A stretch of DNA of 56,033 bases. Origin: Lachnospiraceae bacterium. Lineage in GTDB: Bacteria; Bacillota; Clostridia; Lachnospirales; Lachnospiraceae. The stretch spans positions 1 to 56,033 of the forward strand of contig JAAVHZ010000065.1 of NCBI GenBank assembly GCA_014799465.1, written 5' to 3'. How positions within the stretch are numbered: position 1 is the stretch's first letter; each line of letters starts with the position of its first letter. The translations under genes and the position numbers were made by a program. The notes under the pieces were generated by a model that had not been told where the DNA came from, searched no databases, and worked only from the letters and a program-made list of their open reading frames with translations. Shown piece by piece: positions 1 through 8,107 of this stretch.

Positions 1-13
1 ATTAGTATAACAT

Positions 14-96
14 CTGATGAAGGAAGAACACCTTCTTCTGTTATCAGTAAGAAATGAAATATAGAAACTTGTTAATCAAGTAGTCTTATTGACTAC
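14..96. repeat. Cluster of small inverted repeats upstream of the Rpn-family gene
   Basis: Three short hairpin-capable sequences follow each other: CTGAT/ATCAG arms at 14-18 and 43-47 enclosing GAAG/CTTC arms, ACTTG/CAAGT at 67-71 and 77-81, and GTAGTC/GACTAC at 80-85 and 91-96. They lie between the window edge and a strong ribosome site. They may be the terminator of a gene left of the window or a structured leader of the Rpn-like gene. The sequence alone does not decide. Confidence 0.4.
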
Positions 97-123
97 ATCA
101 TTATTATACTAGGAGGAAAATAT

Positions 124-1053
124 ATGGGAAGGAATGATATTAGTTTAAAGTCGTATCTCTCTGAAAAGAGAAGATTTGCAGACTTGTTTAACTGTACGCT
201 GATGGGAGGAAGTCAGGTTATTGATGCAGATAAATTGGAAAGTTGTCCTACGGTTATGTCTGTATCGGATGAAACTGGATTGATGGAAAGGATAAATGAC
301 ATTTCCATGCGATATACATTTGAGGACAGCAGTCTTGCACTGATTACACTTGAGAATCAGGAATACATTGATTACTCCATGCCGTTGAGAGTGATGTTAC
401 AACAGGCATTGATATATGATGCACAGTTAAGGGATATTAAGTCTCGGAATAAGAATCATAGTCTGTTGGGTGGTGATGAATATCTTTCAAAAGTAAAGAA
501 GACGGACAGGATACTTCCGGTGGTGGTTCTTGTGGCATACTGGGGAGAAGATAAGTGGGATGGAACAAAGAGTATACATGATAAGCTGAGATTTGAGCCA
601 CAGACAGAGGTGATGCGTAAATTTGTACCAGACTATAGAATCAATTTTGTCAATATTAAAGATTATAAAGACAGTGAGAATTTTAAGACAGAACTTAAAA
701 CTTTCAGCGGTATGTACTTTTGTAGAAAAAGTAAGAGGAAAATGAGTGAATACATAGAAAGCCATAAAGAGTGTGCCAATATAGACGGTGACACATTCTG
801 GGCTATAGCAAATATAGCAGACAGAAGTTACTTAAAAGGATTAGAAAAGTATGAAAAGAAGGAGGAGATTGATATGAGTAATGCATTTGAAGAAAACTGG
901 CTGGATGGGCTGGAAAAAGGAATAGCGAAAGGTGAATTGAAAATGTTATGTGCACTTGTAAAAGACGGACTTATCAAACCGGATGAGGCAGCAAAACGCA
1001 TGAACATGACAGAAGCAGCTTTTAACGAAAAAATGACAAACTCGGTTTATTAA
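124..1053 (+). CDS. Rpn-family recombination-promoting nuclease / putative transposase-like protein
   Basis: The 309-residue protein resembles the Rpn (YhgA-like) PD-(D/E)XK nuclease family, whose characterised members cleave DNA and promote RecA-independent recombination. The segment around residues 75-95 (ALITLENQEYIDYSMPLR) carries the E-x-Q form of the nuclease core motif. The C-terminal 40 residues (AKRMNMTEAAFNEKM) look like the helical tail usual in Lachnospiraceae members. The start at 124 is supported by AGGAGG about eight bases upstream. Such genes are often scattered singly in multiple copies per genome, and no partner gene is visible. Family assignment is fairly firm. Nuclease activity is inferred from the family and not shown by the sequence. 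Confidence 0.8.
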   Translation: MGRNDISLKSYLSEKRRFADLFNCTLMGGSQVIDADKLESCPTVMSVSDETGLMERINDISMRYTFEDSSLALITLENQEYIDYSMPLRVMLQQALIYDAQLRDIKSRNKNHSLLGGDEYLSKVKKTDRILPVVVLVAYWGEDKWDGTKSIHDKLRFEPQTEVMRKFVPDYRINFVNIKDYKDSENFKTELKTFSGMYFCRKSKRKMSEYIESHKECANIDGDTFWAIANIADRSYLKGLEKYEKKEEIDMSNAFEENWLDGLEKGIAKGELKMLCALVKDGLIKPDEAAKRMNMTEAAFNEKMTNSVY

Positions 1054-1073
1054 CTTTTAGCATATCACCTATA

Positions 1074-1388
1074 CTAAATATATTGCAGCAGTATTGACAA
1101 AATATTTGCCAGTACTGTTCTTTTTTGTGGTGGAAGGTTTTTGGTAAGCTCATATAATTCATCAGAATTATGATTAACCTGTTCGTACCCGTATAACAGA
1201 TAGTCTGCAGACGTGCCAAGGAATTCTGCAATATTATTCAACGTATACAGGCTCATTGCCTTCGTGCCACGCTCTATCTCATAGATATAGTGAGGTGATA
1301 CATCAATAAGTTCTGCGAGTTTTTCCTGAGTCAGATGTTTTGCATGTCTGCAGTATTTAATGCGTAGTCCTATACCTGCTAAATCCAT
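1074..1388 (-). CDS. XRE-family helix-turn-helix regulator
   Basis: A 104-residue protein with an N-terminal Cro/C1-type HTH: GLRIKYCRHAKHLTQEKLAE then LIDVSPHYIYEIERGTKAMS (recognition helix about residues 29-45), followed by a short helical tail. I use the ATG at 1388 because GGAG lies seven bases upstream. A GTG at 1409 in the same frame has no better site. It converges with the Rpn-like gene, only 20 bases apart, and faces away from the DUF6273 secreted protein gene, so it could regulate that gene or itself. No toxin partner is next to it. DNA-binding function is certain at family level; the target is unknown. Confidence 0.85.
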   Translation of the reverse strand: MDLAGIGLRIKYCRHAKHLTQEKLAELIDVSPHYIYEIERGTKAMSLYTLNNIAEFLGTSADYLLYGYEQVNHNSDELYELTKNLPPQKRTVLANILSILLQYI

Positions 1389-1409
1389 TTTTCTTCTCCA
1401 TTCTGACAC

Positions 1410-1714
1410 TATATATGTATAACACTGATGTGTTATTATATGTTCTTTTATCTTTTGTATTCTTATATGTACTAGAAATTTATAACTATCAGATATAAAA
1501 ATACACTATTTAACAGTTATAGTTTGTAGAAAAACGTTGTTGATAGATATATAATGGCATATAATAAACAGAACTGATAATCTGGTAATACTGCCGTTTG
1601 TGTCCAAAATAACACCATTCATAACCAATGTGGTGTAATCAGTACCAATACAGATAATACTGTGGTATAATCAGCATATAATTTATCAGGCTTAACAAGA
1701 GAGGAAGAGACATA
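1410..1714. promoter_or_regulatory. Divergent intergenic region with a paired 14-bp direct repeat
   Basis: This AT-rich gap separates the XRE regulator (minus) from the DUF6273 secreted protein (plus). It contains two near-identical 14-mers, TGTGGTGTAATCAG (1629-1642) and TGTGGTATAATCAG (1661-1674), 32 bases apart start to start. The second contains a TATAAT (1666-1671) suited to a -10 box for the rightward gene. A clear -35 is not visible. The three-helical-turn spacing suits an operator pair, possibly for the adjacent XRE protein, but that is inference. Confidence 0.45.
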
Positions 1715-4700
1715 ATGAACAAAATATGTTGTGGTAAATCGAATATAAAGAAACGGGCAGTATCCGTTTTACTGTCATTGTCTATATCGCTATCATCATT
1801 GGCAGGATATCAATTCTCACAGAAAGTAAATGCAGCACAAGATGTTATGTTGCATAATCCTATAATAGTGGAAGACAGTGCCATGGAAGCAGGTCAAAAG
1901 GTAACTTGGGACTGCGTGTGGTTTGGAAGTTATCCCCAGACAGAAGTAAAAGAAACTGACAGTGAATATGCATCACTTAAGAGTGCGGCAGGATGGGATG
2001 CAAATGGGGACGTTGTAGTAAATGGCACAAAGTACCGCAGGATGTTAAAAGGTGATGCAACTTATGCCACAAGCGGAAGCAGCAATTATTATGACTGGGA
2101 AGATGATACCACATACCATTATTTCAGGTATGAGCCTGTGAAATGGAGGGTGTTAAAGACAGACGGAAGTAATGCAATGCTGTTATCTGACATTGTACTG
2201 GATGACAGGAAATATAATACAGAATATAAAAATACAACATGGGAGACAAGTACAATAAGGAGTTGGCTGAATGGATATGATGCTGACATGAATCAGGAAG
2301 ACATAAGTTATAGTAGAAATAATTTTATAGATAGTGCATTTACGATTGAAGAACAGTCAGTAATAACAGATACCAATGTAGTTAATAATGATAACCTGAG
2401 TTATGATACCAAAGGTGGAAATGATACCAATGGTATAAAAAATACCAATGGTATAAAAAATACCATAGATAAGTTGTTCTTGTTGTCAGAGTCAGAAGTA
2501 TATACAGATAATGCAGTAATTTGTGGTTTTGTATCAAGACAAATAGCTGATGAGGCAAGAAGGTGTAAGAGCAGTGATTATGCAAAGGCAATGGGAGTCT
2601 ATAGTGATACATCAGCATACAAAGGCAGCTGGTGGTGGCTTCGTTCGCCGGGCTACTATAGTATTAATGCAGCAAATGTTAGCAGTGACGGCTACATTTA
2701 CTATTATGGCAGTAATGTCCACAACAATAGGGGTGGTGTGCGAGTGGCTTTGAATCTGAATCTCTCATCATCTAATCTCTATGAATATGCAGGAACAGTA
2801 TGCAGCGATGGGACAGTGGATGTTACGAAAGAGCCAAGTACGGAGAAACTGACAACGGAACAGTCAGGTACAGAAGAGTCGACAACAGAAGAGCCAAGTA
2901 CAGAGGAGTCGACAACAGAAGAGCCAAGTACGGAAGAGACAACAACGGAAGAGCCAAGTACGGAAGAGGCAATAACGGAGCAACCAAGTACGGAAGAACC
3001 GACAACAGAGCAACCGCCTACAAAGCAGCCACAGACTATAGAAGTTACCCAATCCTATACAAAAGCATATGGAGTAAAAACGTTCAAACTAAATGCAAAG
3101 CTTATAAAAGGAAATGGGGTATTAAGGTATGCCACTTCCAACGAAAATATAGCAGACGTAGATGAAAACGGCAAAGTCACCATAAATGACACAGGTATAT
3201 GTACTATAACCGTAACTGCATCTGCAACCGATACTTACGAAGCTGCATCTGCAAAGATAAACATAACCGTAAAACCAAAGAAAAATGCGGTAACAAAGGT
3301 AAAATTGGAAGGCAACAGGACATTGAATGTCACATGGAAAAAAGATACAAAAGGTGCAGGATATGAACTGCAGTATTCTACAGCAAAGAATTTTGCAAGG
3401 AAGACTACGGTAAATATCGGTAAAAACAAAACCACATCATATAAGATAAGGAAACTTACACGAGGGAAGAAATATTATATTCGCATAAGGGCATACCAGA
3501 ATGTTAAAGTAAACGGAAAGACAAAGAAACTGTATGGTGACTGGAGTGCGGTTAAGCAGAGTAAAGTTACATACGGGATAAAGTATGTACTAATGGGTGG
3601 GGTGAATAATGTAAAAAATCCCACAATATATTCTTCTGAAAAGTCTGTAGTGCTTAGAACACCTACAAGAGCAGGATATCATTTTAAGGGATGGTACACA
3701 GAAAAAACTTTTAAGAAAAAGATTTTAAAGATTAAAAAAGGTACAAAAGGAACTATTACATTATATGCCAGATGGGAGAAAAAGTATCCGGCTACATTAG
3801 GCTCTGCTACAATAACAGGCTGTTCAGCGACAGCGAAAGATACTGTTAAGGTAAAGGTAAGCATTCCACATTATTTGAATAGCAGTGATAAATATTATTA
3901 TCTTGCAAGAGTCAGCCCATTAACGGGAGCTTTTATAAAGACAGTTAAAAAAGTTCGGAAAAGCAAGAATGTTTGTTTTATCTTAAAGCCAAGTGAGGAT
4001 GGCAGTTACGTTCAGAATCGTTATGCCATAGCAGTTAAGAAAGGCAAAAAATACATATTAATAAGTTCGCCGCAATATGTAAAAACACCGGAAAAGGCAG
4101 CTGCAAACACAAAAAAGTACACTGTTCCAAAGACTAAAAAGGGAATACAGTATACGAACTACAGTGAACTTAAAAAAACAGGTGCTAATACAACATTTAT
4201 GAATTTGCCAATATCATCAGTATTAGGCGGCAACGTAAAATACAGATACAACGGCAAAAACTATTATTTCTCAGATTTAAGCGGATATAGAGCTGCTATT
4301 TCAAGCTTTAACAGCGAGAAAATAAACATAACACTCCAGATTATGCTTGACTGGGGTGATGGAAGTAATGTTGACTTAATCGCACCGGAGGCAAGGGTTT
4401 ACGGTAAAAGCTATTACACTTGGAATACTTCAGGCAGAACTTCAAGGGAGAAGATGGAAGCTATATTCTCATATCTTGGTACAATATTTGGCACAAAGAC
4501 ATGCCATGTTGATAACTGGATTCTTGGAAATGAAGTAAATGCATGTGACCAGTGGAACTATAAGGGTTCAATGTCAAATGAGGATTTTATTAAATCATAC
4601 AGCTACAGCTTTGTATCCTTGTATAAAGCTGTAAAAAGTAACAGTGCAAACAGTAAGGTATTTGTGTGCGTAGACCATTCGTGGAATGTGAATAATAATG

Positions 4701-5272
4701 GATTTGCAGCAAAGGATTTTCTCAATCGGTTTAACAGTCAGGTAAAGCAGATAATGCCAAATATCAACTGGAATGTTGCAGTGCATCCGTATCCGACACC
4801 GCTTACATCATCAGATTTTTGGAATAATGCAAATGTATATGATTCAGAGAACAGCCCATATGTTACAATGAAAAATATAGATGTGTTTACAAATTATATA
4901 AGAAATCATTTTTCATCAAAGACAAGAGTTATCTTGTCAGAGCTTGGCTATACATCTACAAGCGGTCAGAATGTTCAGGCAGCAGCAATTGCACTGGGAT
5001 ATTATAAGGCAGCATGCAATCCTATGATAGATGCATTTATCATAAGAAGCTACAGTGACAATGCCGTAGAATCTGCAATGGGACTTACCATGGGAATATC
5101 AGGAAAGGAAGCATTTAATGTATTTAAGTATATGGATACAAGTATAGGATTATCATATACGAACAGATATCTTAGAACTATAGGAATATCTTCTTGGAAA
5201 AGTGCAGTTCCTAATTTTAAGGTCAATAGATTAAGTAAGACCTATAGGAAAGAAGCAAAAAGTAATAGATAA
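1715..5272 (+). CDS. Large secreted protein: DUF6273, T/E-rich linker, Ig-like, FN3, InlB-like repeat and DUF5722-like glycosidase module
   Basis: The 1185-residue protein begins with a signal peptide (hydrophobic core about 17-32, Ala-rich cleavage region near 41). Residues about 60-370 are a DUF6273 domain, a C-type-lectin-like fold family ending WWLRSPG...GVRVALNLNL. A Thr/Glu/Pro repeat linker (about 372-440) follows, then a Big-type Ig-like domain (about 445-520), an FN3-like domain (about 525-620) and an InlB B-type repeat (FKGWY...LYARW, about 645-690). The C-terminal 390 residues resemble DUF5722. There LGNEVN and LSELGYTS are spaced like the acid/base and nucleophile glutamates of clan-A glycoside hydrolases, so a carbohydrate-active role is likely but inferred. 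Domain limits are approximate. The lectin-like domain carries the hypervariable block described in the findings. Confidence 0.85.
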   Translation: MNKICCGKSNIKKRAVSVLLSLSISLSSLAGYQFSQKVNAAQDVMLHNPIIVEDSAMEAGQKVTWDCVWFGSYPQTEVKETDSEYASLKSAAGWDANGDVVVNGTKYRRMLKGDATYATSGSSNYYDWEDDTTYHYFRYEPVKWRVLKTDGSNAMLLSDIVLDDRKYNTEYKNTTWETSTIRSWLNGYDADMNQEDISYSRNNFIDSAFTIEEQSVITDTNVVNNDNLSYDTKGGNDTNGIKNTNGIKNTIDKLFLLSESEVYTDNAVICGFVSRQIADEARRCKSSDYAKAMGVYSDTSAYKGSWWWLRSPGYYSINAANVSSDGYIYYYGSNVHNNRGGVRVALNLNLSSSNLYEYAGTVCSDGTVDVTKEPSTEKLTTEQSGTEESTTEEPSTEESTTEEPSTEETTTEEPSTEEAITEQPSTEEPTTEQPPTKQPQTIEVTQSYTKAYGVKTFKLNAKLIKGNGVLRYATSNENIADVDENGKVTINDTGICTITVTASATDTYEAASAKINITVKPKKNAVTKVKLEGNRTLNVTWKKDTKGAGYELQYSTAKNFARKTTVNIGKNKTTSYKIRKLTRGKKYYIRIRAYQNVKVNGKTKKLYGDWSAVKQSKVTYGIKYVLMGGVNNVKNPTIYSSEKSVVLRTPTRAGYHFKGWYTEKTFKKKILKIKKGTKGTITLYARWEKKYPATLGSATITGCSATAKDTVKVKVSIPHYLNSSDKYYYLARVSPLTGAFIKTVKKVRKSKNVCFILKPSEDGSYVQNRYAIAVKKGKKYILISSPQYVKTPEKAAANTKKYTVPKTKKGIQYTNYSELKKTGANTTFMNLPISSVLGGNVKYRYNGKNYYFSDLSGYRAAISSFNSEKINITLQIMLDWGDGSNVDLIAPEARVYGKSYYTWNTSGRTSREKMEAIFSYLGTIFGTKTCHVDNWILGNEVNACDQWNYKGSMSNEDFIKSYSYSFVSLYKAVKSNSANSKVFVCVDHSWNVNNNGFAAKDFLNRFNSQVKQIMPNINWNVAVHPYPTPLTSSDFWNNANVYDSENSPYVTMKNIDVFTNYIRNHFSSKTRVILSELGYTSTSGQNVQAAAIALGYYKAACNPMIDAFIIRSYSDNAVESAMGLTMGISGKEAFNVFKYMDTSIGLSYTNRYLRTIGISSWKSAVPNFKVNRLSKTYRKEAKSNR
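2425..2460 (+). repeat. 18-bp tandem duplication inside the DUF6273 coding sequence
   Basis: Two perfect copies of an 18-base unit (TACCAATGGTATAAAAAA) lie head to tail at 2425-2442 and 2443-2460. They keep frame and add the peptide NGIKNT twice just before the DKLFLLSESEVY block. The equivalent place in both DUF6273 domains of the neighbouring gene has no such insert. Confidence 0.9.
2642..2749 (+). other. DGR-like variable region, DUF6273 copy A
   Basis: Between invariant RSPG and GGVRVAL codons lie about 26 codons, nearly all of the form NNC or NNT (TAC TAT AGT ATT AAT ... TAC ATT TAC TAT TAT ... CAC AAC AAT). They are broken only by fixed GCA GCA, GTT, GGC, GGC and GTC codons. Each NNY codon is one or two substitutions at position 1 or 2 away from AAC/AAT. 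This is the form a DGR variable repeat takes; see findings. Confidence 0.5.
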
Positions 5273-5273
5273 C

Positions 5274-5307
5274 TGAACCACTACCGGCTTTAGCTGGTAG
5301 TGGTTCA
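5274..5307 (+). terminator. Hairpin after the secreted-protein gene
   Basis: TGAACCACTACC pairs with GGTAGTGGTTCA across a ten-base loop directly after the stop codon. No T-run follows, so it may act together with the next hairpin. Confidence 0.6.
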
Positions 5308-5309
5308 GT

Positions 5310-5367
5310 GTCCCTCGCTATCAGTGTTATACGGTGTAAGCCGTTTCCGACAGCGAGGGACATTTTT
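5310..5367 (+). terminator. Rho-independent terminator
   Basis: GTCCCTCGCT pairs with AGCGAGGGAC and is followed by ATTTTTG. Together with the hairpin just upstream it closes the secreted-protein transcript. Confidence 0.85.
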
Positions 5368-5429
5368 GTACAAATTCATTGACAATGTATATATTATTAT
5401 ATACCGATGTTAAGGAAGGAGATGATTTT

Positions 5430-5781
5430 ATGCAGGCAAAATTCAGAAATGGGGAAATTCGCAAGTGATAAGAATACCAAAGGTAGTTATCAGTAATGAA
5501 CAGTTCTTTATAAGAACTAAATTTGCTGTTGTGTGTCCCATCACAAATACGAGTAATAAATTTCCATTACATATCCTATTGGATAATAGGACGAAAACAA
5601 CAGGTGTGATTCTGACGGAGCATATGAAGTGTTTGGACATAATCAGCAGGAATATTCAGTTTGTGGAGAAGATGCTATAGATTTATTGCTTCAGACAAAT
5701 GCCGGACCAACAGAGAAAGCTGTGAATAAGAAATTGTCTGATGAAGTAAAAGAAAAGGGTATACCTTATTTTTCACATTAA
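5430..5781 (+). pseudogene. Decayed MazF/PemK-type toxin gene
   Basis: A good ribosome site (GGAAGGAG) precedes ATG 5430, which encodes AKFRNGEI, resembling the usual MazF N-terminus, then hits TGA at codon 13. In another frame from 5465 the protein resumes with KVVISNEQFFIRTKFAVVCP and NRTKTTGVILTEHMKCLDI, typical of the MazF core, and stops at 5680, before the usual C-terminus. Roughly 15-20 codons containing the conserved GRRP loop appear deleted. A third frame from about 5600 to 5781 is open (ends KEKGIPYFSH) but I do not recognise it. No MazE antitoxin is seen. MazF members are sequence-specific endoribonucleases; this copy is very likely inactive. Confidence 0.7.
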
Positions 5782-5947
5782 TACAGTAAAATTTTTCATT
5801 TGTACCAATGTTGTATCAGACTTAAGGAAGATATAACAACAAGATAAAAACCCTCCTTTGGAATAGGTAAATATTGAAATGAAGGATAAAAAGATTTAAA
5901 ATTATATGAAAAATACAAAAGAATAAACCGAAAGGAAGAGAAGCAGA

Positions 5948-8038
5948 ATGGAAAATCTAAATAATCAAGAAAATAAAAAAGATTCACGAAAATTTCAACT
6001 TAAAAAACCTATATTGTTAGCAGCAATATCATTAGCAGTGGCAGCATCAGCATCAGTAATAGCAGGTGGCACATTAATATGGAGAAATTCAAAAGAAGAA
6101 ATCATATTGCATAACCCTGAGGTGGATATGGATGCCATGTGTTCAGGGCAGAAAGTTACATGGGACTGTATATATTTTGGCAGTTACCCACAAACTGAGG
6201 TAAAAGATACAGACAGTGAATATACAGATTTACAGAATCAGGAAAACTGGGATAACAATGGTGATACAATTATAAACGGAACAAAATACCGAAGGATATT
6301 AAAAAGTGATGCTACCCATTCAGAAGAGGGACACAGATATTATAAATGGGAAGACGATACAACATATCATTATTTCAGATATGAGCCTGTGAAATGGCGG
6401 GTACTTAAAACGGATGGAAACAATGCAATGTTGTTGTCGGATATTGTACTGGATGATAAAGTATATAATACACAAGATGAAGGTACAACATGGGAGACAA
6501 GTACAATAAGGAGCTGGCTTAACGGATATGGTGCCGACAGTAATCAGGCAGGCGTTGATTTTAGTATCAGTAACTTTATAAATAGCACATTTAGCAATGA
6601 GGAACTGGCGGCAATAGCAGATACTCAAGTGGTAAACAGCGATAATCTGGAGTATGGTACTGAGGGTGGAAATAACACCTTAGATAAGTTGTTCTTGCTG
6701 TCTGAATCGGAAGTATATGCTGATAGTGTGACTGATTTTGGATTTGTACCAGATAAGGAAATCTATGATGAGGCGAGAATGTGTGGAAATAGCGACTATG
6801 CAAAGGCGATGGGACTATGGAGTGATTATCCGGAAGAAAATTGCCATTGGTGGCTTCGCTCGCAAGGCTATGATAGTAATGTTGCAGCAATTGTTTTTTG
6901 TGATGGCCGCATCGACGATATTGGCAACCGTGTCAACAATAACAAGTATAGTGGTGTGAGAGTGGCTTTGAATCTGAATCTTACATCATCCAATCTGTAT
7001 ACATATGCAGGAACAGTATGCAGTGATGGCATAATAAAGGAAAGAGGAGAGTCGGATGTAAGTATATCAAATCCCACAATTGAAAAGGTTATGGTAATGC
7101 AAAATCTTATAAACTTTTTAGATGGGCAGAATGTAAAATGGGACTGTGTGTATTTCGGAAGTTATCCGCAGACGGAGGTTAAAGAAACAGATGGTGAATA
7201 TGATGATCTGCAAAATGAAAAAGGATGGGACAGTAATGGTGATGTCATCATAAATGGTACAAAGTACCGCAGGATGCTAAAAAGTGATGCCGTTTATGCC
7301 GACGTATTCCGTTATTATAGCTGGGGAGATGATACAACATATCACTATTTCCGCTATGAGCCCATTAAATGGAGGGTTCTGAAAACAGATGGGAAAAAGG
7401 CATTTCTGTTGTCAGACGTCATATTAGATGCTGCAATATGCAATGAAAAATCCGAAAACGGAAGTACAACATGGGAACAGAGCAAGGTAAGGAGCTGGCT
7501 GAACGGATATGATGCAGACTCAAATAAGGAAGGTATTGATTACAGCAACATTAACTTTATAAATAGTGCATTTACAGATAAAGAACAGTCAATAATTGCA
7601 GACACAGAAGTTGTAAACAATGATAATTTCAGATATGAAACTGAAGGAGGAAATAATACTAAAGATAAACTGTTCCTGTTGTCAGAATCAGAAGTTTATA
7701 CAAATGAAGCAAAAGTGTATGGCTTTTCTTCAAATTGTATTATGCCAGATATATCCAGAAGATGCAAGGGAAGTGATTACGCAAAGGCAATGGGAGTGGC
7801 TTTTGGTTTAGCATCAGAATGTACAGAAGAAAATTGCCAGTGGTGGCTTCGTTCACCTGGTGAAAACAGTCATTGTACTGCATTTGTAGATGTGTACGGA
7901 ACAGTATCTGATGACGGATACTTTGGTACGGGAGATTGTAATGGTGTACGAGTGGCTTTGAATCTGAACCTTACATCAGACGATTTGTATACCTATGCAG
8001 GAGCGGTGTGCAGTGAAGAAAACGCAGATACTGAATAA
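5948..8038 (+). CDS. Membrane-anchored protein with two tandem DUF6273 domains
   Basis: The 696-residue protein has a lysine-rich cytoplasmic start and one membrane helix (about 21-45, PILLAAISLAVAASASVIAG), then two DUF6273 domains (about 60-360 and 380-690). It lacks the linker and enzyme modules of the paralogue upstream. Each domain keeps the family landmarks: GQ(K/N)VxWDC, YFGSYPQTEV, YRRxLKSDA, YHYFRYEP, WRVLKTDG, RSWLNGY, DKLFLLSESEVY, WWLRS, GVRVALNLNL. The fold is inferred to be C-type-lectin-like and displayed outside the cell. The first domain has RSQG where the others have RSPG. The short sequence between WWLRS and GVRVAL differs sharply between copies while the rest is conserved. 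Function unknown; ligand binding is the best guess. Confidence 0.8.
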   Translation: MENLNNQENKKDSRKFQLKKPILLAAISLAVAASASVIAGGTLIWRNSKEEIILHNPEVDMDAMCSGQKVTWDCIYFGSYPQTEVKDTDSEYTDLQNQENWDNNGDTIINGTKYRRILKSDATHSEEGHRYYKWEDDTTYHYFRYEPVKWRVLKTDGNNAMLLSDIVLDDKVYNTQDEGTTWETSTIRSWLNGYGADSNQAGVDFSISNFINSTFSNEELAAIADTQVVNSDNLEYGTEGGNNTLDKLFLLSESEVYADSVTDFGFVPDKEIYDEARMCGNSDYAKAMGLWSDYPEENCHWWLRSQGYDSNVAAIVFCDGRIDDIGNRVNNNKYSGVRVALNLNLTSSNLYTYAGTVCSDGIIKERGESDVSISNPTIEKVMVMQNLINFLDGQNVKWDCVYFGSYPQTEVKETDGEYDDLQNEKGWDSNGDVIINGTKYRRMLKSDAVYADVFRYYSWGDDTTYHYFRYEPIKWRVLKTDGKKAFLLSDVILDAAICNEKSENGSTTWEQSKVRSWLNGYDADSNKEGIDYSNINFINSAFTDKEQSIIADTEVVNNDNFRYETEGGNNTKDKLFLLSESEVYTNEAKVYGFSSNCIMPDISRRCKGSDYAKAMGVAFGLASECTEENCQWWLRSPGENSHCTAFVDVYGTVSDDGYFGTGDCNGVRVALNLNLTSDDLYTYAGAVCSEENADTE
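6857..6967 (+). other. DGR-like variable region, DUF6273 copy B
   Basis: Aligned codon by codon with copy A, the fixed codons (GGC, GCA GCA, GTT, GGC, GGC, GTC, GGT GTG) are identical in DNA. The intervening codons (TAT GAT AGT AAT GTT, ATT, TTT TGT GAT, CGC ATC GAC GAT ATT, AAC CGT) change at positions 1 and 2 and keep C or T at position 3. Confidence 0.5.
7850..7957 (+). other. Variable region, DUF6273 copy C (drifted)
   Basis: The equivalent block of the second DUF6273 domain of this protein. The flanks (CGTTCACCTGGT and GGTGTACGAGTGGCT) are recognisable, but internal codons include GAA, ACA, GTA, GGA and ACG. It therefore no longer follows the NNY rule of copies A and B and looks like ordinary drift. 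Confidence 0.4.
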
Positions 8039-8045
8039 GTAAAAT

Positions 8046-8086
8046 AGAGCAGTACGGACGGAATAACGTCAGTACTGCTCTGTTTA
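8046..8086. terminator. Bidirectional terminator between convergent genes
   Basis: AGAGCAGTAC (8046-8055) pairs with GTACTGCTCT (8072-8081) and is followed by GTTTATT. It lies in the 70-base gap between the DUF6273 gene and the flotillin gene, which converge. Confidence 0.7.
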
Positions 8087-8107
8087 TTAAATAATTAAAT
8101 ATAATTC

